Origin: Chloroflexota bacterium
GTDB taxonomy: Bacteria; Chloroflexota; Anaerolineae; Anaerolineales; Anaerolineaceae
Assembly: GCA_029561345.1 (NCBI GenBank)
Contig: JAKQJC010000020.1
Span: forward strand, 62,001 to 126,000
Length of the DNA: 64,000 nt
Direction of reading: 5' to 3'
The notes beneath the pieces are model-generated. The model did not search any database, had not been told where the DNA came from, and saw only the letters and a list, made by a program, of their open reading frames with translations. A program made the position numbers and the translations under genes. Below are positions 15,192-23,783 of the stretch, piece after piece (positions within the stretch are counted from its first letter, which is position 1; each line of letters opens with the position of its first letter).

Positions 15192-17825
15192 ATGACCACC
15201 TTACACCTGACCTTCCAGGATGAACATGGACGCTCGCTGGGACAGCTTGAGCTTTCGGCGAATGTGCCGCTGCGCGATTTTTCGGCCAGCCTGCTTCAGG
15301 CCGTGGGCTTTGACGCCGCGCAGGCCTGGCGCTTCATTTTGATGGATCAGGGTCAGCGGCAGGAGATTGCCCCCGAACAAACCCTGCTGGCCGCCGGCGC
15401 CCATGAAGGCAGCCTGGTGCAAATTGAGCCCGCCCCCCGCAAGCTGGGGCGCTATGAGCTGCGCCGCAAGCTGGGCGAAGGCGGCATGGGCGCGGTCTGG
15501 GAAGCTTACGACCCCAACCTGGGGCGCCGGGTGGCCCTCAAAACCATCCGCCCCGAGCTGGCGCTGGAGGCCGATTCGATGCAGCGCTTTGCCCGCGAGG
15601 CACGCGCCGTGGCCGCCCTGGGCGGGCATCCGAACATTGTGGCTGTTTATGATTTTGTGGCCGATGACCAGCACCGCCAGAGCGCGTATATTGTCATGGA
15701 ATTGGTGGACGGCGAATCGCTAGAAAAGCGCATGCTGCGCGGCCGCATGAGCCTTGAGGAAATTGCCTACGTTTTGCGCAGCACGGCCGCCGCCCTCGAT
15801 TTTGCCCACGCCTCCAACCTCATCCACCGCGATATCAAGCCCGGCAACGTGCTGCTGGCAGCCCCGCGCGCCGACCATCCCTTCCCGGTGCCAAAGCTGG
15901 TGGATTTTGGCCTGGCTCGCGCCACCGAAAAAACCTCCACCGTCACCCGCACCGGCGTGCTGATCGGCTCGCCGCCCTATATGTCTCCCGAGCAAATTCA
16001 GGGCGAACCGCTCACCGGCGCCACCGATATTTACTCGCTGGGCATCATGGCTTACGAAATGATCACCGGCCACCCGCCTTTTGAGGGTGTGACCACCAAG
16101 ATTTTGATTGACCATGTGCAGAGCCCGCCCCCGCCCATCCGCCAGTTTGTGGATGTGCCGCCAGGGGTTGAAGCCGCTGTGTTCAAAGCCCTGGCCAAGG
16201 CGCCGGCTGACCGCTGGGCGCGGGCCGGCGATTTTGCCGCGGCTTTTTCAGCGGCTGTGCAAACCAGCACCGGTCAGATGTCCTTCCCTTCCGGCGTATA
16301 CGGCGCAACCCGCCCGCCCACCGGCCAGGTGACCCCGCCGCCCACCAGCACTTACCAAGCCGGAGCCATGCCGCCCGGCAGCGGGCCGGTGCGCCTCACC
16401 CAGCAGCAGCAGCCCGGCAGCGGCCCGGTGCATCTGACCCCGCCGCCCGGCAGCCTGCCTTACCCCACCGCCCAGCAGCCCGCGCAGGGAAAATCGAGCT
16501 GGTGGAAATGGCTGCTGGCTGGCGGCCTGGTGTTTGGCCTGTGCGCCGTCATCACCATCGTGGTCATGGTGGCCATGAGCTCCGGCCTCGATAACCTCAC
16601 CCCCACCCCCACCTCCGGGCAGAAATCTGCGGCGGCCACCCCCACGGCCAAAGCCGCCACCGCCGCGCCCACCTATCCGCGCATGGCCAGCCCCACCCCC
16701 GTTGGCCAGGAGGCCGCACCCACCCTGCCGCCAGTGGATCCCAACGCCCTGAGCGGCCAGGAAGTGCTGGTGGGCATTGTGGTGCCCCTCACCGGCAGCA
16801 TGCCGGGCTTCGGCATCATGTCGCGCGACGGCGCGCTGATGGCGATTGAAGAGTGGAACCGCAGTGGCGGCCTGCTGGGCGCCAAAATTGTGCCGGTGGT
16901 GATCGATTCGCGCTGCGAGGTTGACCCGGCCTTGCAGGCGGGCAAGGACCTCATCGCCAAAGGCGCCCGGTTTATCATCGGCGATATCTGCTCGCGCTCC
17001 ACCATTCCCCTGGCGGAATATGCCGGCAGCCAGGGCGCGCTGCTGATCAGCCCTTCGGCCACCAATGTCAGCGTGACGATGGACGCCAACGGGCAGGTGC
17101 GCCCGCTGGCTTTCCGCGCCGCCTTCATCGATTCCTTCCAGGGCAGCACCGCCGCCCGCTTTGCCTATGAAAACCTGAAGATGCGCACGGCCATGGTGGT
17201 TTATGACGTGCAGAATGCCTACTCATCGGGCCTGGCCGATACCTTTGAAACCTCCTTCACCAGCCTGGGCGGGGCGGTGGTGGCGCGCGAAAGCTACGCC
17301 ACGGGCGAAACCAATTTCTCTAATATCATCAAAGCCATTGCCGCCGCACAGCCCGAAGTGGTGTTTTTACCCGATTATTACGGCGCGGTCAACCAGCTGA
17401 TGCGCCAGGCGCGCGAGGCCGGCCTCACCATGCCCTTCATCGGCGCTGACGGCTGGGAATCATCCGAACTGGACCTGAAAGCCGCCAACGGCAGCTATTA
17501 TGTCAGCCACTACGACCCGGCGCACCCCGGCGAAGCGGATTTCAACGAGCGTTTTGGCGCGCTGTATAAAAACAATGACGGCTCGCCCAAAACCCCCGAT
17601 GCCCTGGCGGCCCTGGGGTACGATGCGGCCCAGATTTTGCTGCTGTCCATTCAGGATGCCGGCTCGCTGGATACGGTCCAGGTGGCCGCCGCCATGCAGA
17701 ACATGCAGTATCAGGGTGTGACCGGGGTGATCTATTTTGACCGGCAGCACAACCCGGTCAAGACAGCCGTCATCATGGCGGTGCGGGATGGTCAGGTACA
17801 ATTTGAAACCGCCGTCCAACCATGA
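15192..17825 (+). CDS. Receptor Ser/Thr kinase with extracellular Leu/Ile/Val-binding-type sensor domain
   Basis: An 877-residue one-pass receptor. Residues 1-80 look like a ubiquitin-like beta-grasp domain (TLHLTFQDEHGRSLG; ...DQGQRQEIAPEQTLL). Residues 90-360 are a Hanks-type kinase: LGEGGMGAVWEAYD, VALK, LIHRDIKPGNVLL, VDFGLARA, PPYMSPEQ, TDIYSLGIMAYEM. A Pro/Gln/Gly-rich linker leads to one transmembrane helix at about 438-462. After a Thr/Pro spacer, residues 520-870 form a periplasmic-binding fold of the branched-chain amino acid receptor type: VLVGIVVPLTGSMPGFG, GDICSRSTIPLAEYA, LISPSATNVS, MVVYDVQNAYSSGLAD. Binding of a small ligand outside may control kinase activity inside. ATG 15192 is preferred to 15162 because 15162 lies in the -10 box. 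Its stop overlaps the short ATGA before the next gene. Confidence 0.9.
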   Translation: MTTLHLTFQDEHGRSLGQLELSANVPLRDFSASLLQAVGFDAAQAWRFILMDQGQRQEIAPEQTLLAAGAHEGSLVQIEPAPRKLGRYELRRKLGEGGMGAVWEAYDPNLGRRVALKTIRPELALEADSMQRFAREARAVAALGGHPNIVAVYDFVADDQHRQSAYIVMELVDGESLEKRMLRGRMSLEEIAYVLRSTAAALDFAHASNLIHRDIKPGNVLLAAPRADHPFPVPKLVDFGLARATEKTSTVTRTGVLIGSPPYMSPEQIQGEPLTGATDIYSLGIMAYEMITGHPPFEGVTTKILIDHVQSPPPPIRQFVDVPPGVEAAVFKALAKAPADRWARAGDFAAAFSAAVQTSTGQMSFPSGVYGATRPPTGQVTPPPTSTYQAGAMPPGSGPVRLTQQQQPGSGPVHLTPPPGSLPYPTAQQPAQGKSSWWKWLLAGGLVFGLCAVITIVVMVAMSSGLDNLTPTPTSGQKSAAATPTAKAATAAPTYPRMASPTPVGQEAAPTLPPVDPNALSGQEVLVGIVVPLTGSMPGFGIMSRDGALMAIEEWNRSGGLLGAKIVPVVIDSRCEVDPALQAGKDLIAKGARFIIGDICSRSTIPLAEYAGSQGALLISPSATNVSVTMDANGQVRPLAFRAAFIDSFQGSTAARFAYENLKMRTAMVVYDVQNAYSSGLADTFETSFTSLGGAVVARESYATGETNFSNIIKAIAAAQPEVVFLPDYYGAVNQLMRQAREAGLTMPFIGADGWESSELDLKAANGSYYVSHYDPAHPGEADFNERFGALYKNNDGSPKTPDALAALGYDAAQILLLSIQDAGSLDTVQVAAAMQNMQYQGVTGVIYFDRQHNPVKTAVIMAVRDGQVQFETAVQP

Positions 17826-17841
17826 TCTGCACGCCCTGCGG

Positions 17842-20499
17842 GTGATCTTAACCCACGAGCAGGCCGATTTTGACGCCCTGGGGTCGCTGCTGGGGGCCTG
17901 GCTGCTGGATGAAAGCGCCATCCCCGTGCTGCCGCACCGCATCAACCGCAACGGGCGCGCCTTTCTCACCCTTTACGGCCACGAACTGCCCTTTGTTGAG
18001 GCGCGCGACATGCCCGCCGGCAGCATCGGGCATATTTTGCTGGTGGATACCCAGTCGCTGGTGACCCTGCGCGGCCTGGGCCACCACACCCGCATTGATG
18101 TGCTGGATCATCACAAGAAACGCGAAGGCCTGTCGCCGGAATGGCAGGTGAAAACCGATCACACCGGCGCCTGCACCACCCTGATGGTGGAAGGAATGCA
18201 GGAACGCGGCATGCCGCTGACGGTGGTGCAGGCCACCCTGCTGCTGCTGGGCATTTATGAAGATACCTCCTCGCTGACTTACATCAATACCACAGCGCGT
18301 GATGCGCGGGCGGCGGCTTACCTGCTGGAGCAGGGCGCCAGCCTGACCCTGTTGGGGCGCTTCTTAAATCCACCCCTTTCGCCCGAGCAGCGCGCCCTGT
18401 ATGACGAACTGATGGGCACCATTGAAACGGTCAGCCTGCACGGCCTGAAGATTATGATTGCCACCGCCGCCTCTGCTGAAAATACCAGCGAGGTTTCGAG
18501 CGTGGCCCACAAGCTGCGCGATCAATATGATCCCCATGCCCTGTTCCTGGTGGTGGCCACCAGCGAGGGCATCCGCATTGTGGCGCGCTCGCACACCGAC
18601 CAGATCAACGTGGCCGCGGTGATGGGCCATTTTGGCGGCGGCGGGCATGAATGGGCCGCGGCGGCCTTGCTGCCCCCCAATGCCACGCCTTCTGCCGAAC
18701 GCCTGCAGCAGGTCAGGCAGCGCCTGATTGGCCTGCTGCCCGGCATTGTGCGCCCCTCCATCACCGTGGCGCAGATGATGTCGCGCAAGCCTCATGTTCT
18801 GCCGCCGCGCACGCCCGTAGCCGAGGCTGCCGCCATGATGCAGCGCTACGGCTACGAGGGCTTTCCGGTGGTGGATGAGAACAAACAGGTGGTGGGGCTG
18901 CTGACGCGCCGCGCCGTGGACCGCGCCATGAGCCACAAGCTGAACCTGCCGGCGGCCAGCCTGATGGAAGCGGGCTGCGTGACGGTGGGACCGGACGATT
19001 CCATTGAACATTTGCAGCAGGTGATGACCAACAGCGGCTGGGGGCAGGTGCCGGTGGTGGATCCTGTCAGCGGCGAAATAACCGGCATTGTCACCCGCAC
19101 CGACCTGCTGAAAACCCTCACCCTGCCGCCCAACCGCCTGCAGCGCGAAAACCTGGGCGAGCGCCTTGAAGCGGCCCTGCCGCCGGCGCACCTGGCCCTG
19201 CTCAAAACCATCGCCGCCCTGGCGCGCGCGCGCCGCACCCCGGTTTATGTGGTGGGCGGTTTTGTGCGCGACCTGCTGCTGGAGCGCCCCACCCTCGATT
19301 TTGATGTGGTGGCCGAAGGCGACGCCATTGGCCTGGCCCGCGCCCTTTCCGATCAGTTCGGCGGGCGGGTGGTGGCTCACAGCCGCTTTGGCACGGCCAA
19401 ATGGTTCACCGGCGAGGTGCGCGGCAACCTGGCGGCGGCCCTGGGCGGCGGCGAGCTGCTCAACCCGGCGGATTTGCCCGAAAGCCTCGACCTGATTGCC
19501 GCGCGCACCGAGTTCTACGATTACCCCACCGCCCTGCCCACCGTTGAACGCAGCGGCATCAAGCTGGACCTGCACCGCCGCGACTTCACCATCAACACCC
19601 TGGCCATCCGCCTCGACGGCCGCCATTACGGCGAGCTGTATGATTACTGGAACGGGGAAAATGACATCCGGCACGGGCTGGTGCGGGTGCTGCACTCGCT
19701 TTCATTCATTGACGACCCCACCCGCCTGCTGCGCGCGGTGCGCTTTGAACAGCGCTTCAACTTCCGCATTGAAAACCGCACCCTGCAGCTGATGGATGAA
19801 GCCCTGCCCATGCTCAAACAGGTGTCAGGCCAGCGCATCCAGCACGAATTGAACCTGATGATGGCTGAACCCCGGGTGCTGGCCATGCTCACCCGCCTGG
19901 CGCGGCTGAATATTCTGCCGGCCATTCACCCTGACCTGCCCTGGGACGAACGCATTGCCGCCCGCCTGCACCAAAACCACGCCGAAGAATGGAACTGGCC
20001 GCTTCAGGGGGGCATTCCCTCCCGCGAAACGCTCTTTTACCTGCTGTGGCTGGGCGGCTTGCCCCTGGCGCGCATCACCTCGATAGCCGAGCGACTGCGC
20101 CTTTCCAGCGCCCAGCTGCGTGCCCTGACAGCCGCCAGCGCCCTGCTGGCAGACCTGTCCGGGCTGAAAGGGGCCCCACCCAGCGCCGTGGTGGAGCGGC
20201 TGGACGAGCTGCCCCCGGCGGCCATCTACGCGGCCGCCTGCCTGGCCGAAGATGAATCCCTGCGCCAGCCGCTGCTGGCTTACCAGCAGACCTGGCAGTA
20301 TGTGCATCCACGCACCGATGGCGAAACCCTGCAGGCGCGCGGCCTGCCGCCTTCGCCGCTTTACCGTGTGGTGCTGAAAACCCTGCGCGGCGCCTGGCTG
20401 GATGGACGCATCAGCAGCGCGGAAGAAGAAACCGCCCTGCTGGATGATCTGCTGACCCGCCTGGACCCCGCCGAATACGAGGTACACCGTCGAAAATGA
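17842..20499 (+). CDS. DHH-CBS-CCA tRNA nucleotidyltransferase fusion
   Basis: About 885 residues. The N-terminus is a DHH phosphoesterase domain (LTHEQADFDALG; LDHHKKRE) with the DHHA1 glycine-histidine motif FGGGGHEWAAA near residue 270. Two CBS modules follow (VAQMMSRKPHVLPPRTPV; ASLMEAGCVTVGPDDS). The C-terminal half is a class II nucleotidyltransferase head, YVVGGFVRDLLLERPTLDFD with the catalytic DxD, then RRDFTINTLAIRLDG, DDPTRLLRAVRFEQRF and an RNA-binding helical tail. This architecture is known for A- or CC-adding enzymes that complete tRNA 3' ends. The start is uncertain: GTG 17842 follows the kinase stop by 16 bases; ATG 17788 is in frame and would overlap the kinase by 38 bases. 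Neither has a strong ribosome site. Confidence 0.85.
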   Translation: MILTHEQADFDALGSLLGAWLLDESAIPVLPHRINRNGRAFLTLYGHELPFVEARDMPAGSIGHILLVDTQSLVTLRGLGHHTRIDVLDHHKKREGLSPEWQVKTDHTGACTTLMVEGMQERGMPLTVVQATLLLLGIYEDTSSLTYINTTARDARAAAYLLEQGASLTLLGRFLNPPLSPEQRALYDELMGTIETVSLHGLKIMIATAASAENTSEVSSVAHKLRDQYDPHALFLVVATSEGIRIVARSHTDQINVAAVMGHFGGGGHEWAAAALLPPNATPSAERLQQVRQRLIGLLPGIVRPSITVAQMMSRKPHVLPPRTPVAEAAAMMQRYGYEGFPVVDENKQVVGLLTRRAVDRAMSHKLNLPAASLMEAGCVTVGPDDSIEHLQQVMTNSGWGQVPVVDPVSGEITGIVTRTDLLKTLTLPPNRLQRENLGERLEAALPPAHLALLKTIAALARARRTPVYVVGGFVRDLLLERPTLDFDVVAEGDAIGLARALSDQFGGRVVAHSRFGTAKWFTGEVRGNLAAALGGGELLNPADLPESLDLIAARTEFYDYPTALPTVERSGIKLDLHRRDFTINTLAIRLDGRHYGELYDYWNGENDIRHGLVRVLHSLSFIDDPTRLLRAVRFEQRFNFRIENRTLQLMDEALPMLKQVSGQRIQHELNLMMAEPRVLAMLTRLARLNILPAIHPDLPWDERIAARLHQNHAEEWNWPLQGGIPSRETLFYLLWLGGLPLARITSIAERLRLSSAQLRALTAASALLADLSGLKGAPPSAVVERLDELPPAAIYAAACLAEDESLRQPLLAYQQTWQYVHPRTDGETLQARGLPPSPLYRVVLKTLRGAWLDGRISSAEEETALLDDLLTRLDPAEYEVHRRK

Positions 20500-21038
20500 T
20501 GCTCCCTGCTGATTGGTTAAGCCGCGTGCGCATCCGCCTGATGCAGCGCACTGACCTGCCGGCTCTGGAATGGGAAGGGGAATTCACCCATTTCCGGCGC
20601 CTCTTTGCCGATACCTATGCCCGCTATGAAGACGGCGGCGCGGTGCTGTGGGTGGCGGAATTTCCCAACGAGCTGCTGATTGGGCAGCTTTTTGTGCAGC
20701 TGAACAGCGAACGCCCCGAGCTGGCTGACGGCGCCACCCGCGCCTATGTGCACGGCTTTCGCATCCGTCCGGCCTACCGGCGCGGCGGGCTGGGCACGCT
20801 GATGATGGCCATCGTTGAAGATGACCTGTTCAGGCGCGGATTCCGCATGGTTTCGCTGAATGTGGCGCGCGTCAATTACAAGGCCCAGCGTCTTTATGAC
20901 CGCCTGGGTTACCGCGTGGTGGCAGCCGAGCCGGGGGAATGGTCGTATATTGACCAGAACGACATGCTGCGCTACGTGAGCGAGCCGGCCTGGCGCATGC
21001 AGAAAACCCTGCGCGGATTGAACCGCCCCGGCTGGTGA
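20496..21038 (+). CDS. GNAT-family N-acetyltransferase
   Basis: A 180-residue GNAT enzyme overlapping the preceding gene by four bases (ATGATG at the stop). The acetyl-CoA loop is RPAYRRGGLGTLMM near residue 90, followed by RRGFRMVSLNVARVNYKAQRLYDRLGYRV, the usual motif A/B arrangement with the Asn and Tyr of the family. GNATs transfer acetyl groups from acetyl-CoA to amines; the target is not predictable. Translation is probably coupled to the nucleotidyltransferase gene. Confidence 0.85.
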   Translation: MMLPADWLSRVRIRLMQRTDLPALEWEGEFTHFRRLFADTYARYEDGGAVLWVAEFPNELLIGQLFVQLNSERPELADGATRAYVHGFRIRPAYRRGGLGTLMMAIVEDDLFRRGFRMVSLNVARVNYKAQRLYDRLGYRVVAAEPGEWSYIDQNDMLRYVSEPAWRMQKTLRGLNRPGW

Positions 21039-21086
21039 TTGCTGGCAGTGGGGCTAATGGATGATTTTTCCGCCGTAACTGCTTCT

Positions 21087-21345
21087 CATATTTCCAAAGT
21101 TGGCAATGGTTCCCTGCGTGGCGCCTTGTGGTGGCCAGCGGTATCGGCCATGCGGTATAATCCTGTCATTCAAAGCTTTGTTAAACCATTGCGTAAGGCT
21201 AAAAAACATAACTCTGCCATCATTATTGCTGTTATCCGAAAACCACTCCATTTGGTGTATGGTGTTATCAAGCATAATACGTTTTTTGACCCTGATTGGG
21301 CTGCGTCAAAAGCTTGACTTTTATCACGGTACCTTGTTATACAGC
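21087..21345 (+). pseudogene. Decayed C-terminal fragment of an IS110/IS116-type transposase
   Basis: The frame from 21087 encodes HISKVGNGSLRGALWWPA, then MRYNPVIQSFVKPLRKAKK, IIAVIRKPLHLVYGVIKHN and TFFDPDW. This is the typical C-terminal (IS116/IS110/IS902) transposase region, where family members show SKxGNxxLRxAL, RxNPVIxxFY, RKLLHxxYxxLK and PFDP. The frame stops at 21315-21317; the usual closing KLDFxHG motif continues in the +1 frame (LRQKLDFYHGTLLY), so there is a frameshift near the end. The N-terminal RuvC-like catalytic half is missing. It is therefore an inactive remnant. No inverted ends or target duplication are visible. Confidence 0.75.
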
Positions 21346-21543
21346 ATCCTGCCTTTGTGGGCGTGTGCTTCGATACCGTCCAACCTTTGTGCTTATTCAC
21401 TTAGAACCGGCGATCTAATTCTCAGTCTCAGGGTTTTACCCTCAGCAGTTACACAGATTCTACCGGTTCCGTTGCTACCAAGCGTCCTTGTGTAGCTCTT
21501 ATATCATACAAGCAGTTACTTTCCGCCTTCTATTTTCATAAAA
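21346..21543. other. Non-coding stretch after the transposase remnant
   Basis: About 200 bases with lower GC and no supported reading frame; possibly degenerate IS 3' flank. Nothing else recognisable. Confidence 0.4.
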
Positions 21544-21574
21544 CCTCCCTGAAAGGCGTGGCCCTTCAGGGAGG
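21540..21574 (-). terminator. Terminator of the oligopeptide ABC transporter operon
   Basis: A perfect 10-bp stem (CCTCCCTGAA at 21544-21553 with TTCAGGGAGG at 21565-21574). On the minus strand it is followed by TTTTAT. It lies just after the last gene of the minus operon. Confidence 0.8.
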
Positions 21575-21580
21575 CTGGTT

Positions 21581-21784
21581 TCAATGGCGCCGGCCTGGCA
21601 GCCGGCTCACCCTCGAGGCGCCGATGAGCCCCAGGAACAGCCCCAGCACCGAGGCGATGAACGCAAAGAAATTGAGGAAAAAGGTCGATTCCAGCACGTG
21701 AATCACCATCAAGAAGGGCAGCACGGCGCCCGCCAGCACCAGGGCAAACCCCAAATAGATCAGGTTAACCGGGTTGCGCATCAT
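21581..21784 (-). CDS. Small two-helix membrane protein
   Basis: A 67-residue protein with two predicted transmembrane helices (about residues 8-28 and 34-57): NLIYLGFALVLAGAVLPFL and a second FFAFIASVLGLFLGLIGAS. It begins with ATGATG overlapping the stop of the upstream ATPase gene by four bases, so it is the last gene of the transporter operon. The function is unknown; it may be a small accessory membrane protein. Confidence 0.65.
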   Translation of the reverse strand: MMRNPVNLIYLGFALVLAGAVLPFLMVIHVLESTFFLNFFAFIASVLGLFLGLIGASRVSRLPGRRH

Positions 21785-22809
21785 TTTTGAACCAACCAGC
21801 AGCTCACCAGGTGATCTTCCGCCGGAGAGGTTTCTGGCGGCTGTTCTTTATCGCACAGGCCGGCGATGGCCCGCGCGCAGCGCGGGTGGAAGCGGCAGCC
21901 GGCGGGCGGGTTCACCAGGCTGGGCGGTTCACCGGGGGGAATCTCCTTGAAGGTGCGGGCATTGGCGGCGTCCGGCTCAGAGGTGCCGGTCAGCAGGGCC
22001 TGGGTGTAGGGATGGCAGGCATTGTTCAGCAGGTCATCCACCAGGGCTTTTTCCACAATCTGCCCGGCATACATGACAAAGATGCGCCGCGAGAAATAAC
22101 GCACAGTCGAAAGATCGTGGGTGATGTAGATTACCGAAAGGTTGTGCGATTCCTGCAAACCGCGCAGCAGCTTGAGGATCTCCACGCGCACCGAGGCATC
22201 CAGCATCGACACCGGCTCATCAGCCACAATCAGCTTGGGCTCCAGCAGCATGGCGCGGGCAATCACCACGCGCTGCTGCTGCCCGCCGCTGAGCATATGG
22301 GGGAATTTTTCCAGGTAATCGTCGGCCGGGTGCAGCTTCACCTCGCCCATCACCTTGCGAATGCGTTCCAGGCGTTCGGCAGGGCTTTGAATGCCGCCGA
22401 CGATGAGCTTTTCTTCCAGAATGCGCTGCACATTCATGAAGGGAGCCAGGGCGCCAAAGGGATCCTGCTGCACATACCCGATGTTGGAGCGGTACCAGCG
22501 CAGGCCCTTGCGGTCCAGGCGGGCCACTTCCTGCCCTTCAAAGGTCACCGAGCCGCTGGTGGGGATGTTCAGACCCAAAATGGTCTTCATCAGGCTCGAT
22601 TTGCCGCAGCCGCTTTCGCCCACCACGCCAATGGCCTCGCCGTATCCCAGGTCAAAAGTGACCCCGTCCACGGCGCGCACGTAGCCGGCGCGGCTGAAGG
22701 CCCAGCGGCGCAGCTCGAACCACACGCGCAGGTCTTTGATGGAGAGCAGGGGCGGCGGATCGGCCACCACAGCCTGGGTCAGGATGTTGTTACTTCTGGT
22801 TTCAATCAT
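21781..22809 (-). CDS. Oligopeptide/dipeptide ABC transporter ATPase (OppF/DppF type)
   Basis: A 342-residue ABC ATPase. Walker A GESGCGKSSLMK, Q-loop region NIGYVQQDPFGAL, signature LSGGQQQRVVIARAM, Walker B LIVADEPVSMLD and H-loop YITHDLS are all intact. The C-terminal oligopeptide/dipeptide extension has GCRFHPRCARAIAGLC with the Cys residues seen in this subfamily. I chose ATG 22809 (MIETRSNN) because AAAGGAAG precedes it and it lies 13 bases after the previous stop; an in-frame ATG at 22830 overlaps that gene. It powers uptake together with the OppD-like partner. Confidence 0.92.
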   Translation of the reverse strand: MIETRSNNILTQAVVADPPPLLSIKDLRVWFELRRWAFSRAGYVRAVDGVTFDLGYGEAIGVVGESGCGKSSLMKTILGLNIPTSGSVTFEGQEVARLDRKGLRWYRSNIGYVQQDPFGALAPFMNVQRILEEKLIVGGIQSPAERLERIRKVMGEVKLHPADDYLEKFPHMLSGGQQQRVVIARAMLLEPKLIVADEPVSMLDASVRVEILKLLRGLQESHNLSVIYITHDLSTVRYFSRRIFVMYAGQIVEKALVDDLLNNACHPYTQALLTGTSEPDAANARTFKEIPPGEPPSLVNPPAGCRFHPRCARAIAGLCDKEQPPETSPAEDHLVSCWLVQK

Positions 22810-22822
22810 GGCTGGCTTCCTT

Positions 22823-23779
22823 TCAGGCATATTTCCAGCATTTCACCAGGCGGCCATCTTTTTTAATGACCGGCGGGTCCTGGCGGCAGCGGTCAAAACG
22901 CAGCGGGCAGCGCGGCGCAAAGCGGCAGCCCTGCGGCAGGGCCAGCAGGCTGGGCGGCTGGCCGGTGATAAATTCGGGTTCCTGTTCGCCGCGCAGGCGC
23001 GGCACGCTGGCCATCAGCTTGCGCGAATAGGGATGCTGGGGCGCCTGGAAGAAACGCTCTGCATCGCACACTTCCACAATCTGCCCGGCGTACATCACCG
23101 CCACGTCATCCGCCAGCTCAGACGAGGTGGCGATATCGTGGGTGATGAGAATGTAACTGATGCCCAGGTTTTGCTTGATCTGCTTGAGCACGTTGAAGAT
23201 GTTGGCCTGGGTCAGCACATCCAGCGCCGAGGTGGGCTCGTCCAGCAAAATCAGGCGCGGCGAGGTGACCAGGGCCATGGCAATGGCCACACGCTGGCGC
23301 ATGCCGCCGCTCAGCTCAAAGGCATAGCGGTCAAGAAAATCCACCGGCACGCCCACGTGCTGGAACATTTTGCTGGCCAACCCCAGGGCTTCCTTTTTCT
23401 TCATGCCCAGGTGGATCATGGCCGGTTCTGAAACCTGGTCGCCCACGCGCATCACCGGGTTGAGCGAGTTCATCGCCGCCTGCGGCACCATCGAGATGCC
23501 CACCCAGCGCACGTCCTTGCGGAACTTCTCATCATTCAGCGCCATCACCTCTTTGCCATCCAGGAAAACCTTGCCCGAATAGCGGCTGACATTGCGCGGC
23601 AGCAGGCGCAAAATGGCTTTGGCCAGCGAGCTTTTGCCGCAGCCCGATTCTCCCAGCACCACCACTGCCCGGTTGGTGGCCAGCTCAAAGTTGACCCCAT
23701 CCACGGCCTGCACGGCGCCCTGTGAGGTGCGAAAATGCAGCATCAAATCTTCAATACGCAGCAATTCTGTTTCAGCCAT
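22823..23779 (-). CDS. Oligopeptide/dipeptide ABC transporter ATPase (OppD/DppD type)
   Basis: A 318-residue ABC ATPase with Walker A GESGCGKSSLAK, signature LSGGMRQRVAIAMAL, Walker B LILLDEPTSALD and ILITHDIAT. The C-terminal family motif CRFAPRCPLRFDRC is present. AGGAAG lies before ATG 23779. Five genes from here run in the order binding protein, OppB, OppC, OppD, OppF, the usual arrangement of class peptide/nickel/opine importers. Substrate could be peptides, sugars or other oligomers. Confidence 0.92.
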   Translation of the reverse strand: MAETELLRIEDLMLHFRTSQGAVQAVDGVNFELATNRAVVVLGESGCGKSSLAKAILRLLPRNVSRYSGKVFLDGKEVMALNDEKFRKDVRWVGISMVPQAAMNSLNPVMRVGDQVSEPAMIHLGMKKKEALGLASKMFQHVGVPVDFLDRYAFELSGGMRQRVAIAMALVTSPRLILLDEPTSALDVLTQANIFNVLKQIKQNLGISYILITHDIATSSELADDVAVMYAGQIVEVCDAERFFQAPQHPYSRKLMASVPRLRGEQEPEFITGQPPSLLALPQGCRFAPRCPLRFDRCRQDPPVIKKDGRLVKCWKYA

Positions 23780-23783
23780 CTTC

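Noticed and set aside
18364..19695. 443-codon minus-strand open frame
   Set aside because: Shadow of the DHH-CBS-CCA gene; His/Gln-rich composition typical of antisense reading.
22830..22866. Longer starts for several genes (22830, 26413, 35641, 55915, 60292)
   Set aside because: These frames run through neighbouring genes or promoters, and a better ribosome site, signal peptide or promoter position supports the downstream start.
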